64,000 bases of DNA, taken from positions 62,001 through 126,000 of the forward strand of contig JALRMH010000071.1 in assembly GCA_026119935.1 (NCBI GenBank). Direction: 5' to 3'. Of this stretch, positions 33,894 to 46,021 are shown piece by piece. The notes below the pieces were generated by a model. That model was not told the origin of the DNA. It saw only the letters and a program-made list of their open reading frames with translations, and did not search any database. Origin of the DNA: Endothia cerciana (lineage: Eukaryota > Ascomycota > Sordariomycetes > Diaporthales > Cryphonectriaceae). Numbering within the stretch: the first letter of the stretch is position 1; every line of letters starts with the position of its first letter. The position numbers and the translations under genes were made by a program.

Positions 33894-34849
33894 CGGTCGG
33901 CATGGCAAACGAACAAACAAACACTGGGACCTGAGATCGCGAGTGTGACAGGGTGACGGAAGCGCAAGGCAGTGAAGGGCTGGTTCATCTTGTCCAGTGT
34001 ATATCGGTGCCATGGAGCTGTTTGACTGGGAGACAGAACATCCTTCTCGAGCGCTTGTTGGTATCTGTGGGGCAGGGGGGATAGCGAGTAGATCTGATCC
34101 ACGGCGCATCGGGTACCTAAGCAGCAATTCTCCACAAGAGCATCAGGTCTCACATACAGAGTATTGAGATCCACGTGGGGATGGTTGTAGGAGCTACATA
34201 GTACACGCTGCACCTGCGCAATAGCCTAGCTGAAGAGTTTGTCGATCGACGACCCATGACATTTTTCCACGGCCTTATTTGCCTCTGGATTCTGCCGGGC
34301 ACCACCTTAACCACAAGTAGGGCGGTGAGGCAAATTTCGGTGTAGACTGGGAGGCCCCATGTTGGTAGAACGAAAACGAGCTTAGAGATAGGATTGCAAT
34401 CCTTCCCCTTGGTCCACCACCCTGGCCGCCTGGCGCGCCCGGCGGCCGTTTGGCAAGATTTATAGTAGCGGTCACTGTAAATTCACCTGTTCGCAGCAAG
34501 CCTACCCGGCTCGCTCGTCGACAGGGCTGTTGAATGCCCCACATGCGGGGCTGTTCAACAACAACATAGGTGTAGGTATGTTGTTGAGGTCAAGGGGCCT
34601 TTGGGAGGCCGGCCGTTGGACTGACGTTCATGACAGATGCTCGCCAGCTGCCCCCTAGCTGCAATCCCTCTGGGAGGAGACGAAGTGACTCCGTCGACAG
34701 GGCGGGTAAATGCTGTTGCGTGAGAAGTCATTGGCGGTGTCGTTACATTGCAGAAAAGCAATGGTTCATGCACGGATGTTGAGGGGAAAGGGAGAGAACC
34801 GAGGCCACAAATGGTCAGGAGTTCGAATCAATGGATGTCACCACGTCCG

Positions 34850-34888
34850 CTTACGACTGAGGTGCTTACGACTGAGGTGCTTACGACC
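34850..34888. repeat. 15-bp tandem repeat CTTACGACTGAGGTG, 2.6 copies
   Basis: Two exact adjacent copies and a partial third (CTTACGACC). Confidence 0.85.
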
Positions 34889-35868
34889 ACCGACCGCAGT
34901 AGGAATTGCTGGGATACCGCCACAAGCCTGATACCCATCTTGATGGTGGATGGGAGGAACGGCATCTGGGTGACATTACTCTCTGTAGAAGCATCCACTT
35001 GCACTGTGGGGCCAGGATCTCCAGGGCGGTGCACTCTAAGCACGTTTGCAATTCGTATTCCGAGGAGATGAGGCAAGGGGCCACTGCTTCATGGCATAAT
35101 AATCGTCCGTAAGCCGGCTGGGGAAAAGAATATAGGTAGTATAATAAACCATCCCGCTCGGACGTCTACCAGTAGTACTGTACTACATAGTGATATGGTA
35201 TATACCTTGTGACAGTGACCATCCAGTCAGTGCGGCATCGTGCGTGCATAGTCCTGTATCTCGTCATGGCGTGTGGGACACATTAGGTGCTTCGTCCGTC
35301 CGGCGGCACCCGGCCGTTGACAGATGATATGATATCCACTGCAACCCCACATTGGGTATCATGCCTATCGTAGGCCCGCAGCAAGGTGAGGCGTACAAGG
35401 GCCTATCACCCTACCGGTTTAGCAGCCAGGAGGAAGAAGCATCGAGCTACTACTATGTACCATAGTATAGTACATCAACCTCCCATCTTGCGAGGCAACA
35501 AGATGGCAAGGCCTGGCACTAGCCAATGCCGTGGGACATAAGCTGGCGGACGACCTGCCTGATCAGTGACAAGTTCCGCTCCTATAGAACCAGGTCGTCG
35601 GCGTTGTCGGGTCGCATCATGGACCTTCTACGCGGCCTTCTCCCGTCCAGCGACAGGGCCTCTTGTCTCCTGCCGCAATCCTACAGGCCAAGATCGACAA
35701 TGCAACAGGGGTTCGGCTCGACCTTCCGGGATCACTCGCCTGCTGGGGTGGTTCAGGTCGTAGGCCAGGCCGGACGCCACTCGCAATGACGCGAGACGGT
35801 CGAGTACCACACGCGTCTACCCCTCGTCGCTGATAAAGGACGGTGGCATTACTCCGTACGGATGACAG

Positions 35869-35872
<4 letters not shown>

Positions 35873-35930
<58 letters not shown>
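35873..35930. repeat. (AG)n microsatellite, about 28 units
   Basis: Nearly perfect AG dinucleotides, ending about 105 bp before the sedolisin start codon, so it lies in its promoter or 5' leader. Confidence 0.9.
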
Positions 35931-35935
<5 letters not shown>

Positions 35936-36034
35936 TAAAAGGCGTCTTGGCCGCCCGCCCGCGGTGATGTCCCGTCTTCTGCTTTTGCCCGGACTGTCCT
36001 CCTCATAGCTCTGGTCGAGTTCATCGCCTAAATC

Positions 36035-38083
36035 ATGAAGGGCAGCGGAATCCTCCTGGCGGTAAGCGTCTTGGTCGTCCCGGCTCTTGCCAAGCCAGTC
36101 AAGCAGCGCTCTGGCTTCGCGGTCAAAGACTCGCACCACGTCCCACGAAGATGGACCCAAGTGGGCTACCCGGAGGCCGACCACACCATCTCGCTTCGCA
36201 TTGGTCTCAAGCAGGGCGACTTCTCCGAGCTTGAGCGTCACCTCTGTAAGTAATAGTCACGAGGCTCTCTTTCCCTCTCATGAAGCGCATCTCCGGTGGT
36301 TGGCAACACGACAACGAAGGATCAACCAGTCTGGTCTCTGGGTGAACTTTCATCTTCTCACCTCCTCAAGGGACTGGAGAACACTGTAAAGTCGAGATCC
36401 CATACTGACAGATCGGTAGACGAGGTTTCAGACCCTGACAGTTCGCGCTGGGGCCAACACCTCAAGGCTCACGAGGTCTCGTCCCTTCTCGAGCCGACGG
36501 ACGAGACATTTGATCTCGTGCATCAGTGGCTTGACGACAATGGCGTTGCCACGACCGATCTCAAATACAGCCCTGCGAGAGACTGGATCACGGTGGCAGT
36601 GCCGGTCGAGCAGGTCGAACAGATGCTCGATACCAAGTATGCCGTGTACCGGCACGACGATGGGACCGAACTGGTTCGCACTCCCAAGTGGTCACTTCCT
36701 GCGCACCTGCACGATCACATCGACACCATCCAGCCCACAAACTCTTGGTTCCGCGCCAAGCCCAAGGCCGTCGGGGTCAAGGTCACGAGGCCCTTCATGG
36801 AGGCACCTGCCATGGCCTACTATACTGATGCCAACGTGTCCGATGTCTGCGTAGCGGACGCCGTCACGCCCACCTGCATACGCACGCTCTACGGAACGCT
36901 CGACTACCAAGCCCAGGCGGCCAATAAGAATATCATGGGCCTCTGCGACTATCTCAACGAGACAAACAATCGCAATGACACCTACAGCTTTCTTGCCACG
37001 TATCGGCCTGAGGCCAAGGGTGAGGCATACCAGTTTCAGTTTGACTCCATCGCAAACGGCACTACCGCCCAGGTTTACACAGAGGAGGCGTTCGAGGACG
37101 AGACCGGCATCGAGGGAAATCTGGATGTGCAGAACATGATAAGCGTGGGCTGGCCTACTCCGCTCATCGCTTACACCACCGGCGGCAGCCCGCCTTACGA
37201 GCCCGACGCGGGCACCACGTCTGATACGAATGAGCCCTACCTGGTCTGGCTGGAGAGCGTCCTCTCCGAGCCCGACGACAAGATTGCCAAGGTCATCAGC
37301 ACCTCTTACGACGACGACGAGCAGACCGTGCCCCTGTCGTACGCCACCCGTGTGTGTAATGATATAGCCCAGCTGGGTGCCCGGGGCGTCAGCCTGTTCT
37401 ACGCTGCCGGGGATGACGGCGTCGGTCCTAGCGGGTACTGCTACAGCAACGACGGCAAGAACACGAGCATCTTCCTGCCCGAGTTCCCCTCGTCGTGCCC
37501 CTACGTTACCGCTGTCGGAGCCACGGGCAACTTCACGCCTGAGGTGGTTGCTTACATCGCCGACGAGGACTACGCAGGTGGCGGCGGCTTCTCAAACTAC
37601 TTCGCCCGCCCATCGTACCAGGATGCCGTCGTCGAGCAGTACATCGAGTCACTGGACGGCAAGTACGCCCAGTACTACAACCAGTCGGGCCGCGCGTATC
37701 CCGACATCGCTGCCCAGGGCCTGTCAGACATCATCGTCTGGGATGGCTACACATTCTCCGTGGGCGGCACCTCAGCAGCCACGCCGACTGCTGCTGCCAT
37801 CTTCGCCCTGGTAAATGATGCGCTGCTTGCGGCTGGCAAGAGCACGATTGGATTCCTCAACCCGTGGCTGTACAAGACAGGATACAAGGCCTTCACCGAT
37901 ATCACTGTCGGAAGCGCCGTTGGCTGTGCGGGTCTTGGTGATGGCCTCGGCTTCCCTGCACAGCAAGGCTGGGATGCGGTGACAGGATGGGGGACGCCGC
38001 AGTTCAAGAGCATCCTGGCGAGTCTGGGTGTTGGCAACGGCTCGTTCTCAGGCAAGGTTGAGGGCTGGAGCGTGGCTCAGTAA
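36035..38083 (+). CDS. Secreted sedolisin-type serine-carboxyl peptidase (S53), 624 aa
   Basis: Exons 36035-36245 and 36420-38083. The 174-nt intron joins ..SELERHL to YEVSDPDSSRWGQHL, a conserved pro-domain sequence. The signal peptide MKGSGILLAVSVLVVPALA is followed by an activation pro-domain (about 20-200) and the catalytic domain. Catalytic Glu and Asp lie four apart in GIEGNLDVQN (about 360); the nucleophile Ser is in GGTSAATP (about 527); oxyanion Asp is probably in ISTSYDDDE. The C-terminal calcium loop (DITVGSAVGC .. GFPAQQGWDAVTGWGTP) is present. The enzyme is active at acid pH, either as tripeptidyl- or endopeptidase; which one cannot be told. Such proteases are secreted for nutrient acquisition. 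There are several N-glycosylation sites. Confidence 0.95.
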
Positions 38084-40253
38084 CAATAGGCGCTAGCAGA
38101 TGAGATGGAGCACGTAGAAATGTTCTTGAGGCAATGAAAACATAGCTGCAATCAACACACTCTGTTCGAGAGCTGATTAGGTCCTGTAAGCATGACGATG
38201 TATCAATACCTCCTTGATCTTCTAGAGAGACCCAGCAGGACCCATCTTGCTTGTGAGGGATTGTTGGTGCCAGCTACAGGGGGTCACTTCCAAGGTTGAT
38301 GAAGGTGGCACGCCGGCCCTATCACCAGTCACTCGTGCCCTTCCTATTACTTGATTACTGTTGCCATAAACCTGTTCACACGAGGCAGTGTTGAGCTGAT
38401 GTCGTGGTCTCATTTGCTCTCATTGTCTTGTGTCCAGCCATGTACTTTGAGTGCCTAAAAATTGTGGACGTCTCTAGCACCCCGCTTGCTTCAGCACGTC
38501 CGAGTTTTACCAAGCTCAAACACGGGTTGAATATCGTATTTTAGTACTGCTTTTGCTTTTCAGAATGCAGTGGTTACGCTTCTGAAGGGTAGTCAATATA
38601 TGCAAGAGTCCTCAGAGTACCCGGGATGCCTTCATAAAACGTTACAGAACCCATCTGAAACCCTTGTGAGCCTGGTATCACAAGTCAATAGACAAGCATC
38701 CTTTTAATGAAAGCCGCCTTGAAACAGTAGACTGCAGCTCGTAAATTTATCGTCCTCTTGCTTATACGCAGCAATACTAATACTGTGTTTAGATTCTTAC
38801 ACGACGCAAGAAAACTGCCCTTTCTACTGAAGATATCATTATAACTCCATTGAGGTTGGTTTTACTTCTGGGGATACAAATATTTTGCACAATACTGGTT
38901 TCGGGCACCTGGACATTGTGCGAGGGCATCTCGCTGTTGCTTTGGACAAGTGGGAGCCGAGACAGTGCTTTCTCTTTGCACCCCTTCAGTGGCAGCGCGA
39001 AGGGAATGTCCCAGATCGAGGACGCAAAGCTGTTCGAAATATGACTCGTTGCTTTGGCCCTGTATTTTTTTTTCCAAAGTCCTCCCTTGTGTGTGCTTCT
39101 AGGCTCCCGAGATCATCCGAACGGCTGCAAACATACTGTCTTGGCTTGATGAACAACTGCCTCTTATCTTCTTGCTTTGATTTATAGCAGAGTCACAGGG
39201 CACCATCTACCGCTCCAGCATGCCAGGAATACCTTGCTAGGATGTAGACAGTCGGATGATCTTTGAGGCTGATTCGATCCATCTCATGGCACCTAGTGGC
39301 GGCTTGGAAGGTGAGACAGCAGCAGTGGATGTCCTAGATCTTTGAGATAAGTTGGCGCAGCTTTTTTTTTTTTTTTTTTTTTTTCTCGCTTCGGATATGG
39401 GACAATGGGACGAGCAGCTGAAAGAATGAGAAGCTACAAAGCTATGAGAGGCGCATGCGTGAAGGGGCGAAACAAGCCGTCCGATGGCACCTCAGTGGTG
39501 CTGAATGGGCATGGGCAAGAGCACCGACTGGACTGGGCTGCGTGCCCTGAGGCTCAAGAAGACAAACGAAGCATCAGAACAACCGTTCCTAGTCACTCGG
39601 CTTGTCGAGATCTGAGCCTCCCTAGGCCAATACGATCAAGGTCCATAAAAGACATGGCGGATGGGTGTGTCGTGGTTATTCATGTAGCTTATCTCCCTTG
39701 TTCTTATACACCTCACCAGCATCATCAGTTTTTTTCAGCCTGCGCGAGCAACCTTGCGCTAGGTAGATAGAGGGGAAAACTTTCAATAGTAAAAGAAGGG
39801 AAGCTTTTTCAACTTGTGGTGGGAGTCGAAACATGGTTTCCACCTCCTCTTTGTCATTTGTGGCTGAGGTTGCGACGATGGAGCTTCGCCGGCCAACTTT
39901 GAGGACTTTGAGGACAATGTGAGATGGCTGCAGAACACTCGACTCCTGGCATTTCCCCCTACTTCTAAAAGCGTGCGGTATATTTTCGAGGACCTCATAA
40001 AAGCAGGCAGACAGCTGACATCGGTGGTGAAGCACCTCCATTGTGCCTGTTGCCTCGTCGACCATCAGCTCAGCTTGCTGATCTCAGTTGCTCTTTCACT
40101 CCTACAACAAGCATCTTGACTGTGATCAGGCCTGAGATCCCGCTCACATTTACGTCGAGAATATCATAAAAGTCCCTGTCTGCACCCACATTCCAAAAGA
40201 GGTACATTCTTACTACGTCGTCTCCACCCTGCCTCAGCATCCTTCTCGAGGTC
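38084..40253. other. 2.2-kb region without a recognised gene
   Basis: The open frames are short and match nothing I know. It is somewhat AT-richer than the surroundings between about 38450 and 38900. A T23 run lies at 39362-39384. Confidence 0.45.
39362..39384. repeat. Poly-T tract (23 nt)
   Basis: An uninterrupted T run in otherwise mixed sequence. It could be the trace of an old retro-inserted poly-A tail on the minus strand, but no retroelement sequence was seen next to it. Confidence 0.9.
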
Positions 40254-41418
40254 ATGCCAGGCGGTAAGATCGACCACCTGGCCGGATCAAAGCGCTTACG
40301 GACGGTGCCTTCGGGTCGAGATATGGACGCTCAGTACGTTGAGGCCGTCAGGCTTCCGGGCCGAGCACTGGGCCAGACTCAGCTAACACGCTGCAGCTGT
40401 CTCGCTTCCATCGCGACCGATGCGGTCGCAACAGTTACTCGCTTTCACACGGGCAATGACACGTAGGTGAGGCCTCTATATATAATAGTGCCGTCCGCTA
40501 CTGACATTCGCAGTCATCTTGCGGAGACCTACGAAAGGACCATCCGAGACACAGTTCACAGGGTCTTCCACCTCCGCGAGCGAGCCCGGGACGTGGACGT
40601 CGCGCACCTGGAAATCGCCTGCGACGCGGCTGTCTCGTTCGCCCACAAGTTCAATGAGCTCAACCCACAGTAAGTTAAGCCGAGGACGCGTCGCCAGGGC
40701 AGAGGCTGACCCCGACCTTGGCTAGGGATGAGATCAACCCGCGATGGCTATACCACTGCGTCCAAAGCCTGCTGAGCCTGCGTCTCAAACCGGAGCTCAT
40801 GCTGGACGGCAGCGTCAGCCGGCTAGTTGCTGGTGCGAACCACCAAAGGAGCCAAGAGCGGGACTACCCGGTTACCGACCTCCCCGAAGAGCCTGCGCTG
40901 TCCGCCTCGCCGTCGGTCTCCAGGCCCACCCAGCCCTCCGAAGTCCAGATCCAGCTCCTGGACACGTCGGACCACAGAGGTGCAGAAGACAGCCCGGTAC
41001 CCGCTGTCCTTACCAAGGATCGCAATACGCCGTGGGCGGATGAGGATATCAGGCATATGCTCAAGCTAAAGGCCTCAGGTCACACGCACGAGGAGGTTGC
41101 GGTATGTGGGAACAGCCCATCTGCCCCTAATCACACCTGCCACGCACTGTGGGAACCGGGGGGGAAGCTAACTCGTGACAGGCCCGCATGGGACGAGGGA
41201 AGAGCTCGGTAGAGAATAAGTACGGTCGTGTGATAAAGGAAGACGCGTGGAAGAGCTACAGCGCTCAGTGTGTTGCCCGGGCAGCCAGGCGCGGCAAGCG
41301 TCAGGTGCGCGATGATGGTGATGACGATGACGATGATGGTGATGAGGCAGATGAGGCGGAGGCTGGTGCTCCTGCGCCCAAGAGGGTGCGGTCATCGCGG
41401 CCGAAGGCTGAGGGGTGA
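40254..41418 (+). CDS. SANT/Myb-like hypothetical nuclear protein (5 exons, 304 aa)
   Basis: Exons 40254-40333, 40397-40462, 40514-40669, 40726-41101 and 41182-41418 form one 915-nt frame; introns are 51-80 nt with CTAAC/CTGAC branch sites. The N-terminal half is helical (AETYERTIRDTVHRVFHLRE, then FAHKFNELNPQDEINPRWLY) and followed by a disordered Ser/Pro region. A Myb/SANT-like helix-turn-helix (about 200-245) reads TPWADEDIRHMLKLKASG and EEVAARMGRGKSSVENKYGR. The C-terminus is basic, then acidic (run of Asp), then KRVRSSRPK, like a nuclear localisation signal. It is probably a DNA-binding or chromatin-associated protein; the specific family is not recognised. Confidence 0.75.
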
Positions 41419-42064
41419 AGGTTTACGATCCACGGGGGCGAGTCTGTGGCCTGCGACTGTCCAACCTCTTATGTGTACAGCACCAACTTTCGTTTGCTGA
41501 TGCTGTCTCCCAGACTGGGGCCTTCCCGCTCAGTAAGTAGACGGCCCGCGCGGCTTGCGGCCCTCGACAGCAACAGAGAACCACAGTGGCCCGGGCCCCT
41601 GGAGCACGGCATGCGCTGGATGAGGACCTGGGCAGAGACTGCTAGATAACAGCGAGAATGAATATCCCTCGCGGGAACCTCCATTACACCGAGGCTTGCC
41701 ATTCTGTACTTTTGGCGCTCCATGCTCCGACCGTGGCCATCTTGGGACCTTCACAAATGCGTCGTGGTCAGCTGTTGTTCGTTGACTGCCACGGGGACGC
41801 ATCCCTGAGGTGTCTACGGTGCTCGTCATTAAGGCCGGGGATTCCTTCCATGCTATCCGTTGTCAAGCATCTCTTTCGGATTCTCTATAGTCTGTTGTCT
41901 ATGAGTGCGACCCGCGAGGTCTACCCTAGTCTATCTTGTCTAGCCGTAGTCTATCCTTTTACCCCATCGTCGTGAGAGCGTCTGAATCCAGCCCTGCTGT
42001 ATCGACAGGTCGTATCCCGTTCCGTCTATAGTCTATTGTTCCAAAAAGTCTCCCAAAGACAGGC
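41419..42064. other. Intergenic region between convergent genes
   Basis: 3' ends of the SANT-like gene and the desaturase. Around 41870-41960 there are several TAGTCTATx repeats (CTATAGTCTGTTGTCTATG, GTCTATCTTGTC, GTAGTCTATCC). No gene was recognised. Confidence 0.5.
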
Positions 42065-43431
42065 CTACTCCTTCTCGGAGTTGCTGGCCCAGCGCATAGC
42101 ACCGGGGACATCGGGGTCCTTCTCGACGTACTTGCACGTCGTGAACACGGACCACAGCTGGCCCAGGAACGAGCGGTTGTCGCGGTGGTAGAGCTTGCCA
42201 AGCTTCGGCCGGATGGCCTCGGTGGCCTCCTTGGCCTTGTAGAAGGGGATGCGGCTGGATGAAAACCCCTCGTTAGTTTGTGTACACCAGCAGCGGGTTT
42301 TCGGGCGCGCGAGGGGGGGGGAGGGGGAACGTACGGGAAGAGGTGGTGCACGACATGGTCGTCAATGATGTTGTGGAACAGGACACGGCCGACCCAGCCA
42401 AAGTTGCGGTCGACGGTGGCGAGGGCACCCTTGACGTAGGTCCAGGCCTCGGGCTCGTAGTGGTGCACCTCGGGGTGGTTGTGGTGGAGATAGGTGATGG
42501 CGACTGGTCCTGGGGGGTTAGCCTCGGCCTCTCATGGCAGCGCGCGCCTGGTGGGATGGTTGCACATACCTAGCCAGTGGTGAACCCACAGGTAGGGGAC
42601 GATGTAGAGCAGGATGACGGTCTGCCACCCAACGTGTTGGGCGGCCCAGTACAGGGCGGCGGAGGTCAGAGCCAGACCCAGGTCGGAGAGGGCGATGAAG
42701 ATGGCCTCGTTAGGACGGAAGACGGCGGAGGTCGGCTCGAAGTGGCTCACGCGAAGCCAGCTGCTGCTCTCGCGCTGTAGGCTGGCCTTGCCGGCGGAGG
42801 CGTTGGTCAAGAGGTAAGTCTGCCACCCGGCCAGCTGGTGGAAGAACAGCTTGGTGGCCTGGACGATGGGGGTGTCCTCGAACGTCTCGGGGTCCACGTA
42901 GAAGTTGGCCAGACGCTTCCGGCCCCGGTCCTCGACGGTCCTGGGGACGAAGGCCATGTCCTTCTCCATGTGGCCCGTGTAGTTGTGGTGACGGTGGTGG
43001 CTGAACTTCCAGCTGAAGTACGGCACGAGCAGCGACGAGTGCAGGATCCAGCCCATCACGTCGTTGAACTTCCTGTGCGTGGAGAAGGCGCCATGGCCGC
43101 ACTCGTGACCCAGGATCCAGATGCCGACGCAGACGAGGCCCTGGACGTAGCCATAGACCATCCAGGCGGCAGTGCGCCACAGGGAGTCCTGGATCTGGGG
43201 GATGTAGGTCAGGGCAGCCCAGCCCAGGCCGAGGGCCATGGCGTAGTCGCGGAAGACGTAGCCCATCGAGGTGACCACCGAGGGCTGGAAGCAGTGGGCC
43301 GGGATCCAGGACTTGATGGTCTTGACGTCCGGAAACTCCTGCTCCTTCGCCTCAAGCTGGATGGTGGGCGTAGGGCCGGCCTTTGTGAGGGGGGGGGGGG
43401 GACGACATGTCAGCGATGTGATCTGCGCGTG

Positions 43432-43472
<41 letters not shown>

Positions 43473-43554
43473 CACAGGCGGGGAGGGGGGGTTTTACCTG
43501 CTGCTTGGCCGCCCTGCTCCTGGTCTGTATCGTCGTCGACGTGATGGTTGCCAT
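42065..43554 (-). CDS. odeA: Delta-12 fatty acid desaturase (4 exons, 410 aa)
   Basis: Exons 43554-43498, 43380-42570, 42509-42335 and 42254-42065; all joins restore family sequence (WLG/PVAITYLHHNHPEVHH, HHLFP/RIPFYKA). The enzyme is ER-membrane and introduces the second double bond, oleate to linoleate. The three histidine boxes are HECGHGAFS, HHRHHNYTGHMEKDMAF and HVVHHLFP. Hydrophobic segments flank them (GLGWAALTYIP.., VQGLVCVGIWI, LGLALTSAALYW, VILLYIVPYLWVHHW). The first exon encodes only 19 residues. Intron 1 (117 nt, a multiple of three without stops) holds a (CT)n repeat and a G13 run, so gene finders may wrongly read through it. The C-terminus ends KDPDVPGAMRWASNSEKE. Confidence 0.95.
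43381..43497 (-). repeat. Microsatellite-filled intron 1 of the desaturase
   Basis: The intron carries a G13 run (43389-43401 on the plus strand) and about 16 CT dinucleotides (43437-43470). A GCTGAC branch motif is present just before the acceptor-side poly-C (minus strand). Confidence 0.8.
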
Positions 43555-46021
43555 GTCTGCTCCCAAGCCGTCCAATACCGAACGAAGGCTGATACTGAAG
43601 GAGTGGTTTGGTCTGGTAGAGGATAAGAGGCGGGGGGGGGGGGTGGAAGAGGGAGCGAAAATTTGCATGAGGAGGAAGCAAGAGGACACGACACGACACG
43701 ACGCGACACGACCAGATATCAACAATTTTCAGACAGACCGCCCCAGACGATATCAACAAGAACGATCCTTGCAGGGTGGGTTTCGCATTCTGGGCCGGCC
43801 AGCTTGGACCTCACCCCAACCCTTCTTGACCCGTGGGGCCCCGAGCGAGCGAGCGAGCGAGCCCCTGAGACCAGACCAGAGGCTACGCCGGATCGATCCA
43901 TCCTTGGCGGTCAAAGGGGTTCGCCGTGGCAAACGGCATAAGAAGGGTTGACACTCTCCTGTTGTGGCTAGGCTGCGGATCGAGTCAAGATTCTGAAAAT
44001 TTCCCAAACCTTTCCGGATTGGCTGGCTGCCCTGGGAGCCGCGTCGGCTCACATGCAAAAAAAAAAAACCCCCAAAAAAAACCCCCCCAAACCTCCCCGC
44101 CAAGGAGCACCAGCACGTATTTTCATTTCTTTTCTTTTTTTGCAGGGGGGAGGGTTGTGTGTGTGTGTGTGTGTGTGTGTTTTTGTGGTCGATCAGGGGT
44201 TCGGATCCCTCACAACGCACACAGGACTCAGGGTCCTCTTCAGGGTCCTGTGGGGAGGGCGCCACCTCGGGGGGGGCCAAAGGAGGACGTTTCCAGGATC
44301 CACATCAACCCGTAGCTTAGTGCCCCTAGCCCTTCGCCCCCTGACGAGACGAGTCGAGACGAGACAGGGGTCAGGCTTTTCTTTCTAGAACGGCAGAGGG
44401 CCCCAGACGGTCGAGCTGTCCTCTGCCCGAGCACGATCCGACACGCGGCCCTGTCGTGTGGCCGGCCAAGCCGTCGTCGATCCCGTCTCTGATACCCGCT
44501 CTCCATGGCCGTGCCCGCCCGCTGCCCGTCTCCTGAACTGGCCATCCTGGTCCTGCGGTTTCGGTCTGGAGGATCCGTGGCTGGTGAGGTGCTGAGAGAG
44601 CGTGCTTGGATCGGCAATCCAGCCCGGTTCTCAGCACTCCTGCTCGGACGAGATCGCATCCTCTGTTCTGTCATGGGACGTGTCGCAGGGTCTTGGTCTT
44701 CCCCGGCCGGGTCGTTGTTCCGGTCACCGGCGGACTCCCGTAGGTCACTGAGGGGACGGGGAGACGGGGATGAGAACGGGTTGGGGGGGGGCCATCTCAA
44801 GAGCAGGCAGGGGACGGTAACAGCCAGAGACGTCCCAAGCTGTATGCCACGAGTTCGTGGAGCCGTCCAGCCTGGGTTCGGCACTACTATATATGATGAG
44901 CTGGCGGGGCCTTTCTAGAGCCCGAGGCTCCGAGGCAAACGCCCATAAGGATCCATCCCCATTTCAAGCTGTGGTGGATACTGCGGGGGAGGCATTCTTT
45001 TAGTGAACCGTCGAGACACCGCCCTATGAACCCTAGGCGCAGGCTCATGGCCGGCCTTGCAGTGCCGCAGGATCGGGGTGACCAGCACTTCGAGGCATAT
45101 CGAGAACGGACGGAAAGTGGTCTGGTGCGCATGGCCCTCCCCTCAATTATCCTGCAGCCCCAATCTGTACGAGTTCATCCTAGGGTCTCTTGACATGGTT
45201 CACCACTTGGAATCTATCCCAACGACCCAGGTGTTGCGACACGCTGCTGAAGGCCACCCCAACCTGCCTCCCGCTAGGAGGACGCCCCGGTCCGAGGTGT
45301 TCAGCACCAGGAGGTCGTGTAGGACCATGGCCAGGATGGGTCTGATCAGGGCGAGACTGGCTGTGAAGCTGGGGAACAAAGATCTTGTTTGATTTGAGCC
45401 CAATTCTGTCAGGGGCAGAATGCTTCTTTGTCCTCGGCTTGAAGCTTCAGTGCTGCGCAAGGATGGCGAAGGCTCTTGAGCGTTGGCACCGGATATATAT
45501 CCTATTGTTCCAAGGGGCCCCTATTTTAGTCGCGGGATTGAAGACAGCGAGCCAAACAAACAGACTATCCACGGATCCTTAAACCCGTGGGCCGCCTCGT
45601 CAGGCTAAGCGGTATCATTATCAGCACCAGTCGATACCCAGAAACAACATCTTCGAGAACAGATAGCTAGATCAGGATGCCTGGAGCAGGTAGGTAGAGA
45701 CAGCGGGGGGGGTAAGATCACACTCTCCAGAGCGCTTGACGCCTTCAATCCCATTGACGACATGCTCGCAGACCTGAGAGTCGAAGGCCCGTGGTCTCTT
45801 CAGGTGGTGCCAACACGGCCCAACAAGGACCAGAATCGTGAATCCTCGTCCGTCCCTCCTTCGGAGCGCCACCTCCAAAGCCCTCAGGGCGTTCGATTAA
45901 CCCATCGATAGCATCCTTCTGGAACTAAAAGACCGACAAGCTGCCACTGACCACCTCCGACGGGGAGCAGAACAACTCCCAAACCGCACGCGGCCCATGC
46001 CCCGACTTCCCATAACCCAAT
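43555..46021. other. 2.5-kb region without a recognised gene; low-complexity tracts
   Basis: Contains G12 at 43632-43643, (GAGC)n at about 43842-43861, an A12-C5-A8-C7 block at 44057-44088 and (GT)n at about 44155-44180. Long open frames such as 44240-44884 on the minus strand are compositional and match no family. Confidence 0.45.

Larger units (their letters stand above)
33894..36034. other. 2.1-kb intergenic region with short tandem repeats
   Basis: No gene was recognised in either strand. It contains a 15-bp tandem repeat (34850-34888), GTAC/CTAC-rich patches (35160-35185, 35445-35475, including near-palindromic CTATGTACCATAG) and a long (AG)n tract just upstream of the sedolisin gene. 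Confidence 0.5.

Noticed and set aside
34850..34888. Tandem repeat considered as CRISPR-like
   Set aside because: Direct head-to-tail copies with no spacers, in a eukaryotic genome.
38084..40253. Several 60-130 aa open frames (for example 39405-39770 and 39676-40065)
   Set aside because: No splice-supported gene model, no motif, and overlapping frames on both strands.
44186..44212. tRNA T-arm-like GGGTTCGGATCCCT
   Set aside because: Only a (GT)n repeat lies 5' of it; no acceptor, D or anticodon stem can be formed. No tRNA was found in the window.
44240..44884. 214-aa minus-strand open frame
   Set aside because: It is Arg/Pro/Ser-rich, overlaps other long frames in GC-rich DNA, and has no motif or splice context.
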